Source of the DNA: CALJFL01 sp964590005
Lineage (GTDB): Bacteria; Pseudomonadota; Gammaproteobacteria; Pseudomonadales; Halieaceae
Assembly: GCA_964590005.1 (NCBI GenBank)
Contig: CAZPVJ010000135.1
Location: 1-21,863 of the forward strand
Direction of reading: 5' to 3'
Length of the DNA stretch: 21,863 nt
The translations under genes and the position numbers were made by a program. Positions 1 to 7,778 of the stretch are shown here, piece after piece (the first letter of the stretch is position 1; every line of letters begins with the position of its first letter). The notes below the pieces were generated by a model that had not been told where the DNA came from, searched no databases, and saw only the letters and a program-made list of their open reading frames with translations.

Positions 1-310
1 GAGAAGGTCCCTGCTACGGAGAGGTCACCGCAACCGGCGTCAAGCGAGCCGCTGCCCAGTGAGAACTGGCTCCCTGGGGCGATTGAGATGGTTTGTGCAG
101 GTAAAACGATCGGGGACAGCAAAAAGCCTGTAAACAGGTAGGCGAAGACCGTTTTTCGGCCCTGAGATCGAAAAAGCAACATGCTGGTTATTGTGTAAGT
201 TTCACGCCCCGTTCGGAGGAGCGTACCATGTTGACACTGTTATTTGAACCGGGCACCGCGGCGCTCAGCCGTTGTGTGAACCAGGTCACACTTTTTCCTC
301 CGGTTGCCTG
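1..310. other. Left-edge region without an assignable gene
   Basis: I see no gene here that I can name. On the plus strand a reading frame runs open from the window edge to a TAG at 139-141 (about 46 codons, rich in P, S and E), and a second frame is open to a TGA at 60-62. Either could be the tail of a gene entering from the left, but neither carries a recognisable motif. From about 142 to 310 I see only a possible terminator for the minus-strand SPOR-like gene (reported separately) and a purine-rich GGAGGAG at 216-222 just before an ATG at 228. The ORF from that ATG lies mostly antisense to the SPOR-like gene and is not called. Confidence 0.3.
119..138 (-). terminator. Possible Rho-independent terminator after the SPOR-like gene
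   Basis: On the minus strand CCTGTTTACAGG (138 to 127) can form a short hairpin and is followed at once by CTTTTTGC. It lies about 170 bases past the stop of the minus-strand SPOR-like gene at 311. The stem is only 4-5 bp, so the call is tentative. Confidence 0.3.
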
Positions 311-754
311 TCATTGCTTCTGCTGTAGAGAGTCTGTGGTGCGAATCCAGGGGTTGTTCGATTGGATCTCCCTGGGCAGGGTGGCGATCACCTGGCGGGC
401 CATTTCCTGGTTGGGGAACGGCCCCATAACCAGCAGGTACCAGGTCTTGTTGTCCACAATCGTGGTCAGGATGCGCGCGGGCGGCTGAACATCCAAAAGG
501 TACTCGTTGGCGTAGTCGTGGAGCGCCTGCTCGTTCGACGAACCGAGTAGCTGCAGAATCACCGAATCCGGTGCTACACGCATGATCCAATCGGCCGGCT
601 CTGTTTCGCGCGGAGCAGGGTTGCCTGCTGTTTCCAGAGTGCCTTCTGCGCCATTGGGGTCATTTGGCCTGGCTTGATTTAGCTCGGGATAATCCTGGGC
701 CCAGTTGGCTCCTGCCACCAGGAGCCCTGCTAATAGCCAGGATAGCCTACTCAC
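311..754 (-). CDS. Secreted SPOR-domain-like protein
   Basis: A 147-residue protein starting with GTG at 754. Residues 1-19 form a signal peptide (MSRLSWLLAGLL, then a small-residue region ending near WAQ), so it is probably exported. The linker at about 20-50 is rich in P, N and E. The C-terminal part, about residues 55-140, has the pattern of a SPOR-like beta-alpha-beta repeat: WIMRV, VILQLLGS, a helix, then WYLLVMGPF, a helix, and a final PWIR. SPOR domains bind glycan strands of septal peptidoglycan stripped of stem peptides, so a cell-envelope role is inferred. It lies 95 bp downstream of the MAPEG gene on the same strand and may share its transcript. The family assignment comes from pattern only. 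Confidence 0.7.
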   Translation of the reverse strand: MSRLSWLLAGLLVAGANWAQDYPELNQARPNDPNGAEGTLETAGNPAPRETEPADWIMRVAPDSVILQLLGSSNEQALHDYANEYLLDVQPPARILTTIVDNKTWYLLVMGPFPNQEMARQVIATLPREIQSNNPWIRTTDSLQQKQ

Positions 755-849
755 TGGTTCCGCCAGCCAGGGTCCCGGGCTGAAACGCCGGGGGCGCCAA
801 CGCAGAGCCGGTGTTGAAAGGTGTCGTCCTCACGCGGCGGGTTTTCCTC

Positions 850-1230
850 TCACAGTTGGCTCGCGACCCCCCATAATCCACAGAGGACCAGGGCAATATT
901 GGCCAGGAAGCCGATCATCATGCCGGGCCCCCTGGACGCCGGATCTTTCACATAAGCCATCCGGTAGAGGATACGCCCGATGAAAAATGCCAGGCCTAAA
1001 AGAGCAGCTACCAGGGGCATGAAAAACGTGGCACAGATCCACATGGCCGGGAGTGTGATGACCATCTGTTCCAGCGTATTCATTTGCACACGGTAAGCGC
1101 GTTCAAAATTCTCATCGCCAACGACCGCGGGGGCGTTAAGGCCTGAATCTGCGCGCGCTTTGCCGCATAAACCCATGAATGCGATGTATTGGCAGAGTAT
1201 CAATAGCGCGACGAGTGCGACAAAAGCCAT
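850..1230 (-). CDS. MAPEG-family integral membrane protein
   Basis: A 126-residue protein with about four hydrophobic segments (residues 2-22, 50-70, 70-90 and 105-123). The sequence between segments 1 and 2 (FERAYRVQMNTLEQ) is the MAPEG hallmark: the FERAxRxQxNxxEQ pattern seen in microsomal glutathione S-transferase and eicosanoid-metabolism relatives. Bacterial members often have no known substrate, so only membrane location and family are claimed, with glutathione-linked detoxification as a possibility. The ATG at 1230 is preceded by CGGAG about 7 bases upstream. Length is normal for the family. It is divergent from the GNAT gene across 124 bp, which must hold promoters for both, and the SPOR-like gene follows. 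Confidence 0.85.
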   Translation of the reverse strand: MAFVALVALLILCQYIAFMGLCGKARADSGLNAPAVVGDENFERAYRVQMNTLEQMVITLPAMWICATFFMPLVAALLGLAFFIGRILYRMAYVKDPASRGPGMMIGFLANIALVLCGLWGVASQL

Positions 1231-1354
1231 GGCCAGCTCCGGGTGGCAATGATGAACTGCACAGGAGCTTACCGCCGAATCGGCGCAGAGTGCAATCAGG
1301 GGTGTTAATCTAGCCGTTCCAGATCAAGCCGAAGAACACGCTAAGGGTACCTGC

Positions 1355-1813
1355 ATGTCCAATCTCGAAATACGGCCTGTGAGACGAGAAGATGAAGCGG
1401 AATGGCGACGGCTGTGGACGCTATACCTGGCCTTTTACAAGACCGAGCTCCCTGAGGCCGTCTTTGCCAGTACGTTTGCGCGCGTTATCTCGGGTGCAGC
1501 CAACGAGTATGCGGGCTTTCTGGCGGTCCACCAGGGTCAGCCCGTAGGGCTTGTGCACTACCTGTTCCACCGCAGCTGTTGGTCGGTGGAGAATGTGTGC
1601 TACCTGCAGGACCTCTATGTCGACGAAGCGGTGCGCGGCACAGGGGCGGGCCGCGCACTGATCGAGGCGGTATACGCGGCGGCGGATGAGGCGGGCTCTC
1701 CCTCGGTGTACTGGCACACCCAGCACTTCAACTACGCGGGTCGTCGTCTGTATGACCGGGTCGCCAGCCTGACACCCTTCCTGCGTTACGATCGAAAAGA
1801 AGAGGAAGTCTGA
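1355..1813 (+). CDS. GNAT-family N-acetyltransferase
   Basis: A 152-residue single-domain acetyltransferase. The acetyl-CoA binding motif A is clear at about residues 86-103: the beta-4 strand YLQDLYVD followed by the R-G-T-G-A-G pyrophosphate loop and a helix (ALIEAVY). The N-terminus (IRPVRREDEAEWRRLW) and the late FNYAGRRLYDRV segment, which holds the motif-B tyrosine, are typical of the family. The substrate cannot be read from sequence; small amines or amino-acid derivatives are common in this branch. The ATG at 1355 has AAGGG about 8 bases upstream. The next gene starts 3 bases after the stop, so the two are cotranscribed and probably translationally coupled. Confidence 0.88.
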   Translation: MSNLEIRPVRREDEAEWRRLWTLYLAFYKTELPEAVFASTFARVISGAANEYAGFLAVHQGQPVGLVHYLFHRSCWSVENVCYLQDLYVDEAVRGTGAGRALIEAVYAAADEAGSPSVYWHTQHFNYAGRRLYDRVASLTPFLRYDRKEEEV

Positions 1814-1816
1814 GCC

Positions 1817-2584
1817 GTGTCCATGATTTCTTTCCAGCTGACCAAACTACTCTCACTGTTGGTATACCCGTTGAGCCAGGCGTTGTTGCTGCTTTTTCTG
1901 GCGTTGCTGGCGCGGCTCGTCGGCGGTACGCGCTCTGTGACCGTGTTATTGCTGGTCGCTGTAGCCTGGCTGTACGCCTGTTCCACGGCGTATGTCGCAG
2001 ACCTGCTGATGGCCTCATTGGAGTCGGGGTATCCGGCGAGAACGGTATCCAAGATCCAAAAGGCCGACGCGATAGTGGTATTGGGTGGCGCCACGAATGG
2101 TGCCACCCATGGTAATCGGCTCGCTGACGTTAATGACCAGGCCGATCGACTCCTGCACGCGCTCGCACTGTACAAGGCGGGCAAGGCACCGGTGATTGTG
2201 GTGTCGGGCGGTTCACGCAGTTGGGAGGCGCCAGAGTCAGTGCTTATGGCCGAAATCCTTCAAACAATGGGCGTTCCGGAAGATGCGATCTTCGAGGAGC
2301 GAGTCAGTCGCAATACGCTGGAAAATGCGCGCTATACGCGCGAAATCCTGGAGAAAAACGAGCTGTCGAATGTGCTGTTGGTGACCTCCGCATTCCACAT
2401 GCGGCGTGCAGAGACCATGTTCAGGCTGCAAGGGGTAGACGTCATCCCGTCGGCCACGGATTATCAGGTTTTACATGCCCCGCCCATCGTGCCCAAATGG
2501 CTCCCGCGGGTTGAGGACCTGCAGCGCTCGACTTACGCCATCAGGGAATACGTGGGTTTCTGGGTTTACTGGGCGGGTATTTAG
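1817..2584 (+). CDS. YdcF/ElyC-like DUF218 membrane protein
   Basis: A 255-residue protein with two N-terminal membrane segments (about 7-31 and 38-62) and a DUF218 domain from about residue 80 on. Diagnostic motifs are ADAIVVLGGA (about 82-91), VIVVSGG (about 127-133), the S-R-N-T-L-E-N-A motif (about 163-170) and LVTSAFHMRRA (about 187-197). In E. coli the relatives ElyC and SanA act in envelope integrity and lipid-carrier or peptidoglycan metabolism, so a similar envelope role is likely. The GTG at 1817 is preferred because AGAGGAAG at 1801-1808 lies 8 bases before it. An ATG at 1823 is the alternative and would cost two residues. It forms an operon with the GNAT gene. Confidence 0.85.
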   Translation: MSMISFQLTKLLSLLVYPLSQALLLLFLALLARLVGGTRSVTVLLLVAVAWLYACSTAYVADLLMASLESGYPARTVSKIQKADAIVVLGGATNGATHGNRLADVNDQADRLLHALALYKAGKAPVIVVSGGSRSWEAPESVLMAEILQTMGVPEDAIFEERVSRNTLENARYTREILEKNELSNVLLVTSAFHMRRAETMFRLQGVDVIPSATDYQVLHAPPIVPKWLPRVEDLQRSTYAIREYVGFWVYWAGI

Positions 2585-2601
2585 CTCAGCCTCCGGACGA
2601 A

Positions 2602-2617
2602 TGTGAACCGGTTCACA
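2602..2617. promoter_or_regulatory. Perfect 16-bp palindrome, LacI-family-type operator
   Basis: TGTGAACCGGTTCACA is a perfect dyad centred on CG. It is flanked by CGAAT (2598-2602) and ATTCG (2621-2625), which extend the symmetry with a small offset. A central CG within AACCGGTT-type half-sites is the form of operators bound by LacI/GalR-family repressors. There is no T-tract after it, so it is not a terminator. It lies 135 bp upstream of the diguanylate cyclase start and 18 bp past the stop of the DUF218 gene. No LacI-family gene is in the window. Confidence 0.55.
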
Positions 2618-2752
2618 ACAATTCGGGCGTGGTGGACTCCAGTCGGTCGAAGCTGTGTTTTTTGCGCTCGCAAGTGTGACGCCAGTCAAGAAACAGAGGC
2701 TTGGACGCGAGGATTCCAGACAAAACCCCTACACTGATCCCTCATCAATCGA

Positions 2753-4594
2753 ATGCCACCACGTATGCGTAATGTGCTGATCACACTGCTAGGCAATCTA
2801 ACGGGTACCGCACTGGGCCTGTTGTTCAGTGTTGGGGTCGCCGCGCAAGCGTCAGTGGTGCCCGCCGATGACGTACCGGTGGTTAGCCAGGCGGCGCTAC
2901 ACGATACCTTCTCCCTGGTGGGGCAGTGGCGATTCCAGCCAGGTGATGATCTGGCCTGGGCTACCCCTGGCTTTGATGACAGCCTCTGGCGTTCACATTT
3001 ACTTCCCCAGCGCTGGCCGGAGAGAGGCTACCCCGAAACCAACCAGTTTGCCTGGTACCGGCTCACCGTCAGGATCCAGGACTTTGACGCCGAACCCGAG
3101 GCCTATGCAGAACAACTCGGTGTGCGCATAGGCAAAGTCATGAATGCCTATGAGCTGTATGCGGGTGGCAGGTTACTCGGCGGCGTGGGGCGGCTGCCAC
3201 CACTGGCTGAAATCAACTATGACCGTCAGAAGGTGTATACCTTGCCCTACAACGCCATCGCTGATGACGGCACGCTGACCCTGGCGCTGCGCGTCTGGGG
3301 AGGCGAGGAATACAATGTGTTGAATTGGGGTGGCGGGCCCTATGACGGTCAATTCGCCCTGGGAACCTATTCATCCTTGTTACTTGACGGGATCATCGGC
3401 CAGATACCGGGCTTGATGTTCTGCGTGCTGTTTCTGGGCTTTGGTATCTACAACCTGTACCTCTATTACCGAAACCGGCAACTCAACAGCTACCTGTGGT
3501 TTGGCCTGTTAGCCATCAACATTGGCATTTATGGGCTGATGCTGAACCAGTGGAAATTCTGGTTCGACTGGTCTTTCCTGGCACTGAAAAAGATCGAGTT
3601 CGGCGCTATTTACCTGTTCCCCGCACTCGCTATCCAGTGTGTATGGACCCTGTTGGATAAGCGTATATCGCTGCCACTCAGGCTTTATCAGCTTTCATTC
3701 GTGCTGTGTGCGATCCTCGTCGTCGCCATTCCCGGTCACGCGGTGCACGTGAAGAGTCTCGGTTACTGGCAACTTTGGATGATGCCCACCCTTATCCTGG
3801 CGCCACTATTGCTCCTCCAAAAGCTCCGGGAAGGGAATAGCGAGGCGCGTACATTGTTTATAGGTGCCGCACTCTTTATTGCCACGTGCGTCAATGACCT
3901 GATGATCGATTTTGTGCAAGCGGATACCTCGCGCCTCATGCCGTTTGGGTTTGTGGCAATTATGATTGCAATGTCGATTTCACTGGCCAATAAATTCACC
4001 GCTAGCCTGTCCCGCCTGGAAGAGGAGGTTGCCGAGCGCACGGCGGATCTGTCCGCCGCCAACGAGCGGCTGGCTTTGGCCGCCAAGATTGACCCCTTGA
4101 CGGGGCTGTATAACCGTCGCGGCTTCGCCGAGGAAGCGGAAACTGAAATCAAGCGGGTATTTCGCAGCGGCCGTCCCTTTTCAATCATTATCGGCGACGT
4201 CGATAACTTCAAAGACTTCAACGACCAGTATGGTCACGCCTGTGGTGACCACGTGCTGAATCGCGTTTCTGACCTGTTGCGAGATCGTACCCGCGATGTC
4301 GACCGCATAGCCCGCTGGGGCGGCGAGGAGTTTATCCTGCTATTGCCGGAAACCGACGCTGTGGGCGCCGGTTCGCTGGCTGCCAAGCTGCGTGAAACGA
4401 TAGCCGACAACCTGTTTGAGTTCGACGACAAGCGACTGCGTATCACCATGACCTTTGGCGTAGCCGAACACCGCAAGGGCGAGAGCCTGGAAGCGTGCAT
4501 TGCCCGCGCAGATGCAGCGCTATACCACGGTAAGGAGCACGGTCGAAACAAGGTGATGGTCGGCTCCTACAAGGGCCTCACCCTGGTCAGTTAA
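2753..4594 (+). CDS. Membrane diguanylate cyclase with periplasmic sugar-binding-like and 7TM-DISM domains
   Basis: A 613-residue receptor predicted to make cyclic di-GMP from GTP. Order: signal sequence (about 1-34), a periplasmic jelly-roll domain (about 45-200), seven membrane helices of 7TM-DISM type (about 208-408), a short coiled coil (about 412-440), and a GGDEF domain (about 440-605). The active-site loop is R-W-G-G-E-E-F with GGEEF at 523-527, and the product-inhibition I-site RxxD is intact at R514/D517. It should therefore be catalytically active and feedback-inhibited. The periplasmic part (G-x-W-x-F, FDDSLW, W-Y-R) resembles the N-terminal sugar-binding domain of GH2 beta-galactosidases, so a carbohydrate ligand is inferred. 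ATG 2753 is used; ATG 2765 is an alternative. It converges on the AraC-type gene with 9 bp between stops. Confidence 0.92.
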   Translation: MPPRMRNVLITLLGNLTGTALGLLFSVGVAAQASVVPADDVPVVSQAALHDTFSLVGQWRFQPGDDLAWATPGFDDSLWRSHLLPQRWPERGYPETNQFAWYRLTVRIQDFDAEPEAYAEQLGVRIGKVMNAYELYAGGRLLGGVGRLPPLAEINYDRQKVYTLPYNAIADDGTLTLALRVWGGEEYNVLNWGGGPYDGQFALGTYSSLLLDGIIGQIPGLMFCVLFLGFGIYNLYLYYRNRQLNSYLWFGLLAINIGIYGLMLNQWKFWFDWSFLALKKIEFGAIYLFPALAIQCVWTLLDKRISLPLRLYQLSFVLCAILVVAIPGHAVHVKSLGYWQLWMMPTLILAPLLLLQKLREGNSEARTLFIGAALFIATCVNDLMIDFVQADTSRLMPFGFVAIMIAMSISLANKFTASLSRLEEEVAERTADLSAANERLALAAKIDPLTGLYNRRGFAEEAETEIKRVFRSGRPFSIIIGDVDNFKDFNDQYGHACGDHVLNRVSDLLRDRTRDVDRIARWGGEEFILLLPETDAVGAGSLAAKLRETIADNLFEFDDKRLRITMTFGVAEHRKGESLEACIARADAALYHGKEHGRNKVMVGSYKGLTLVS

Positions 4595-4603
4595 GGTGCC
4601 TCA

Positions 4604-4999
4604 TCAACAACAATAACGCAGCTTGTACTCGCTATAGCTGAGTCCCGTCCAGCGCCTAAACGCCCGGTAAAAGCTATTGACCTCCAGATAACCGAGCTGA
4701 TCCGCCAGGCATTTGCCCGGTAGCCATCGTTGACGCAGTGTTTTCTCGCAGCGGTATTGTCGTGCTCGATCCAGCAGGAACTGGTAAGTGGTATGGTCCG
4801 CGCGCAGCCGCCGTCGCAAGGTGGTGCCGCTGATGCCCAGCTCCTCGGCAACCGAGGTTGCCCTGACGCGCGCCAGGTCGCCGCCCAACAGTATCTTTAA
4901 TACGCGGTCGGTGGTTCGTGAAAGAGGAAAGTGGCGGGGTTTTTCGGGCTGGGGCGCATAGCCCAGCCGGCCCTCGCAGGCTGTAGAGTGTGTTTGCAT
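4604..4999 (-). CDS. Short AraC-family DNA-binding protein
   Basis: A 131-residue protein made almost only of an AraC-type double helix-turn-helix. The first HTH is around residues 45-68 (VRATSVAEELGISGTTLRRRL), the linker helix follows, and the second HTH with the family signature is at about 97-126 (LADQLGYLEVNSFYRAFRRWTGLSYSEY). Relatives of this OruR/GadX-like type usually carry about 200 more N-terminal residues for ligand sensing. Here those are absent, and the 135 bases upstream, before the M48 stop at 5135, cannot hold them. It could be a MarA/SoxS-size regulator or the leftover of a longer gene. AAGGA lies about 9 bases before the ATG. It lies downstream of M48 on the same strand. 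Confidence 0.82.
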   Translation of the reverse strand: MQTHSTACEGRLGYAPQPEKPRHFPLSRTTDRVLKILLGGDLARVRATSVAEELGISGTTLRRRLRADHTTYQFLLDRARQYRCEKTLRQRWLPGKCLADQLGYLEVNSFYRAFRRWTGLSYSEYKLRYCC

Positions 5000-5134
5000 G
5001 ACATGACATCCTTGTCGTATCAGTAGGGTTTTTTCGGCTGGCTACCCTTCCTGGGCGGCCAGTCAACCAGAGCATAGCAAAAAGCCTGAGGAGTGGAAGC
5101 TGTGTTTCACAGATTGGTCATTTCTGGTTGAACG

Positions 5135-7102
5135 CTAGTGCTTGCTAATGGCCAGGAGGTCCTCGGGTAGTGGGCAGTCCATAACCGCCGCCATGCTCGC
5201 TACCAACTCCCGTTCGATTTCGCAGACCTGACCATCCTCGCTGGCAGACAAAGCCATGGCTTTGAGAATGCGGGGTTTAAGCAGGGGGTAGCAATCTGCG
5301 AGGTCATGCACTGCTCGGCTGAAGGCCGCGACGCTGCACTGTTCCCTGGGTAGCAACTGTAGCTTCGCCATATCCAGTTCCCTGCAGCCCATACGAAATG
5401 CCATCTCCGGGTCTCCAGAGCCTTCATGAGCCAGTACCGACAGGGTGATACGCAGTTGTTGAGTCACTTTCGCCAGCGATCGGTAGCGGGCACGGCTGGG
5501 TTTGACTTGCACAAACTCCGGGTCCAGATAGTGCCGTATCAGTTGGAACAGGCACCATTCATAGAGTTCGGTTCTGGCGTCCGCGTGGATAACCTGCAAC
5601 AGGGTATTCTTGAAGGTCCGGTATTGTGGCAGCGACATAGCCTTGAGGGCGGGCAGGGAGAGCTCCAGGAGCGGCATGCGTTGTGGCAAGCCCAGCTCAT
5701 GAACGCCGGGAGCGAGGGTATGCACCAGGTCCGACAGGCCGGAGACGCCGCTGTCAGCGATCACTGCGAGTTGCTTCTGCCTTATCTCGGGGTCGGTGCT
5801 GGCCAATAGGGCCAGCACCATCGCACTGGCTCCCAGCGGTTCGTGGCTGTGATTTACGAAGGCAACCGGCAAGGCATGGCGCTCGGCAGTTTCCTGCTCC
5901 AGTTCCTCCGGCCCCGGACCAAAGTCCGCATCCGCTATTGCTGCCCGCACACCTTCGACATCTCCCTGTGTGGCTGCAGCCATGGCCGCTGCAACCAATG
6001 CGGCGCGACCCACGCCAACCTCCGCTGCTCCCGGACGCGAGGGCTGTTCAGGGTAGTGCCTCACCTCTCGCTTGATGAAACTGCCATCCCAGCGCGGGTC
6101 AATGCGCTGGATGCGTTGCTCCAGTGGTGGGTGTGTGGCAAAGACTTGCCAGAGGTGGTGTTCGATCTGGCCAAAGAAGATATGCGACATTTCGGCGGCC
6201 CGGGCCGCGTGCACCAGGGTGCCCGGAATGTAGCCGCCTATGACTTTCAGGGCATCGCCGATCCCATCCGGGTCACGCGTGTATTGCACGGCGCAGGCAT
6301 CGGCCAGGTACTCCTTCTGGCGGCTGATAGCGGCCTTGATAAAACCCGCTGCCAGCCCGCCCAGCCAGCCCAATAACCAGAGCGCCAGGCCCAGTACGGG
6401 CAACGCGGCACCGTCGCCGCGGCGGTTACTGCCACCGGTCCGGGGATGATTACTGGAGCGCAACAGAATATGGCCCACGTCGCCGATAAAGGTGATGCCT
6501 TTCAACATGGCCGCCAGGCGGATGTTGAGTCGCATATCGCCGTTGAGTATATGGCTAAACTCGTGGGCGATGACGCCCTGTAGCTCGTCGCGTTTGAGAT
6601 GCTCGATCGTGCCTCGGGTCACAGCAACGATAGCGTCCGCGGGCGTTATACCGGCGGCGAATGCGTTGATACCCCGTTCGCTGTTCATGACATAAACCGG
6701 CGGCACCGGCATGTTGGCCGCCAGGGCCATCTCCTCAACCACATTAAGGCAGCGCCTTTCGGCCCTGTCGCGGGTCTGTGGCAGGATTCGGCTGCCACCC
6801 ATGGCCTCGGCCACGGTCTTGCCGCCGGTCGAGAGTTGTAGCCACTTGACCAGTACCACCAGGCCGACGGTAGCGCTGATGGCCAAGCCTACGCTGCCAA
6901 ATCGGGCCCAGGTGAAATAGGAGAAAAACCCGGGAATACCCTCACGGCTTCCAGCGTAGACGTTGTAGTCCTGACTGAAGTAAAAGAATGCGGCTATGAG
7001 CGCATTGGTCAGTAGTATGAGCAGGAAAACTGCTGCCAGAAAGAGGAGTAGCAGCATTCGTGCATTGCGGCGCGCCGCGTCCTGCTGCTCGAAAAAATTC
7101 AT
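5135..7102 (-). CDS. M48-family membrane metallopeptidase with TerB-like C-terminus
   Basis: A 655-residue membrane protease of the HtpX-like M48 family. Two N-terminal membrane segments (about 16-42 and 68-90) precede a peptidase domain with the zinc motif H180-E-F-S-H184 and the third ligand E264 in the R-Q-K-E-Y-L-A-D-A motif. Hydrophobic stretches at about 235-258 fit a further membrane pair. After about residue 345 comes a long, mostly helical extension of roughly 310 residues. Its last 60 or so residues (KAMALSASEDGQV, then E-R-E-L-V-A-S-M-A-A-V-M) resemble a TerB-like acidic helical bundle. HtpX itself is under 300 residues, so the extension is a real addition. It probably acts in membrane protein quality control. 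The gene starts 31 bp after the stop of lemA, a common partner. Confidence 0.9.
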   Translation of the reverse strand: MNFFEQQDAARRNARMLLLLFLAAVFLLILLTNALIAAFFYFSQDYNVYAGSREGIPGFFSYFTWARFGSVGLAISATVGLVVLVKWLQLSTGGKTVAEAMGGSRILPQTRDRAERRCLNVVEEMALAANMPVPPVYVMNSERGINAFAAGITPADAIVAVTRGTIEHLKRDELQGVIAHEFSHILNGDMRLNIRLAAMLKGITFIGDVGHILLRSSNHPRTGGSNRRGDGAALPVLGLALWLLGWLGGLAAGFIKAAISRQKEYLADACAVQYTRDPDGIGDALKVIGGYIPGTLVHAARAAEMSHIFFGQIEHHLWQVFATHPPLEQRIQRIDPRWDGSFIKREVRHYPEQPSRPGAAEVGVGRAALVAAAMAAATQGDVEGVRAAIADADFGPGPEELEQETAERHALPVAFVNHSHEPLGASAMVLALLASTDPEIRQKQLAVIADSGVSGLSDLVHTLAPGVHELGLPQRMPLLELSLPALKAMSLPQYRTFKNTLLQVIHADARTELYEWCLFQLIRHYLDPEFVQVKPSRARYRSLAKVTQQLRITLSVLAHEGSGDPEMAFRMGCRELDMAKLQLLPREQCSVAAFSRAVHDLADCYPLLKPRILKAMALSASEDGQVCEIERELVASMAAVMDCPLPEDLLAISKH

Positions 7103-7133
7103 GCGAGTGAATTACCGCAAACGTATGCCGCGA

Positions 7134-7730
7134 CTAGAAAGACACCTTGGGAGCCGCCTGTATCTGCTCGGAATCGTCAAACTCCAGCAGCTCAGCGTCA
7201 GTGGGGTGGCCGAAGCGGGCGGCGAAGAACACCGGCGGAAAGGTCTGACGGTAGGTGTTGTACCCCATAACGGCGTCATTGTAGCCCTGGCGTGCGAAGG
7301 CGATGCGATTTTCTGTCGTTGTCAGCTCCTCGGATAGCTGCTGCATATTTTCGCTGGCCTTCAGGTCGGGGTAGGCTTCCATGGTTACATTAAGCTTACC
7401 AAGGGCGCCTTGCAGCGTGTTTTCTGCAGAGGCCAGCTTGGCCATTGCGTCACCGCCGATATTGCTTTCGCCCAGTGCGTTGAGGATCGCGGCAGCGTCG
7501 TTACGGGCGACGGTTACTGCCTCCAGGGTTTCGCGCTCGTGTTCCAGGTAGCCCTTGGCGGTCTCAACAAGGTTGGGGATCAGGTCGTAACGACGCTTGA
7601 GTTGAACCTCGATCTGGGAGAACGCATTGAGGAATCGATTCTTCAGTGTGACCAGGGTGTTGTAAATGTTGACGATATAGATCACCAGCCCCAGCAACAC
7701 CAGCCAGAAAACGATCGTTGAGATATCCAT
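7134..7730 (-). CDS. lemA: LemA family protein
   Basis: A 198-residue protein with one N-terminal membrane segment (about 5-24) and a helical body. The LemA signature is clear: NTLVTLKNR, then AFSQIEVQLKRRYDLIPNLVE at about 36-56, and the late FPPVFFAARFG segment. Exact molecular function is unknown; LemA proteins are membrane-anchored with the four-helix part outside the cytoplasm. The ATG at 7730 has a strong ribosome site (GAGGGAGAG) upstream. LemA and an M48 peptidase are neighbours in many bacteria, which supports a joint envelope function. The upstream molybdopterin oxidoreductase ends 48 bp away on the same strand, so transcription through all three is possible. Confidence 0.93.
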   Translation of the reverse strand: MDISTIVFWLVLLGLVIYIVNIYNTLVTLKNRFLNAFSQIEVQLKRRYDLIPNLVETAKGYLEHERETLEAVTVARNDAAAILNALGESNIGGDAMAKLASAENTLQGALGKLNVTMEAYPDLKASENMQQLSEELTTTENRIAFARQGYNDAVMGYNTYRQTFPPVFFAARFGHPTDAELLEFDDSEQIQAAPKVSF

Positions 7731-7778
7731 GTGCTTCTCTCCCTCTTGGATCTTCTTTCGAGTCTAGCCTAATCCCAT

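Noticed and set aside
228..488. Plus-strand 86-codon ORF with a good GGAGGAG ribosome site
   Set aside because: More than two thirds is antisense to the SPOR-like gene, the protein has no recognisable domain, and the SPOR-like protein has a proper signal peptide and domain pattern. The purine run may be chance.
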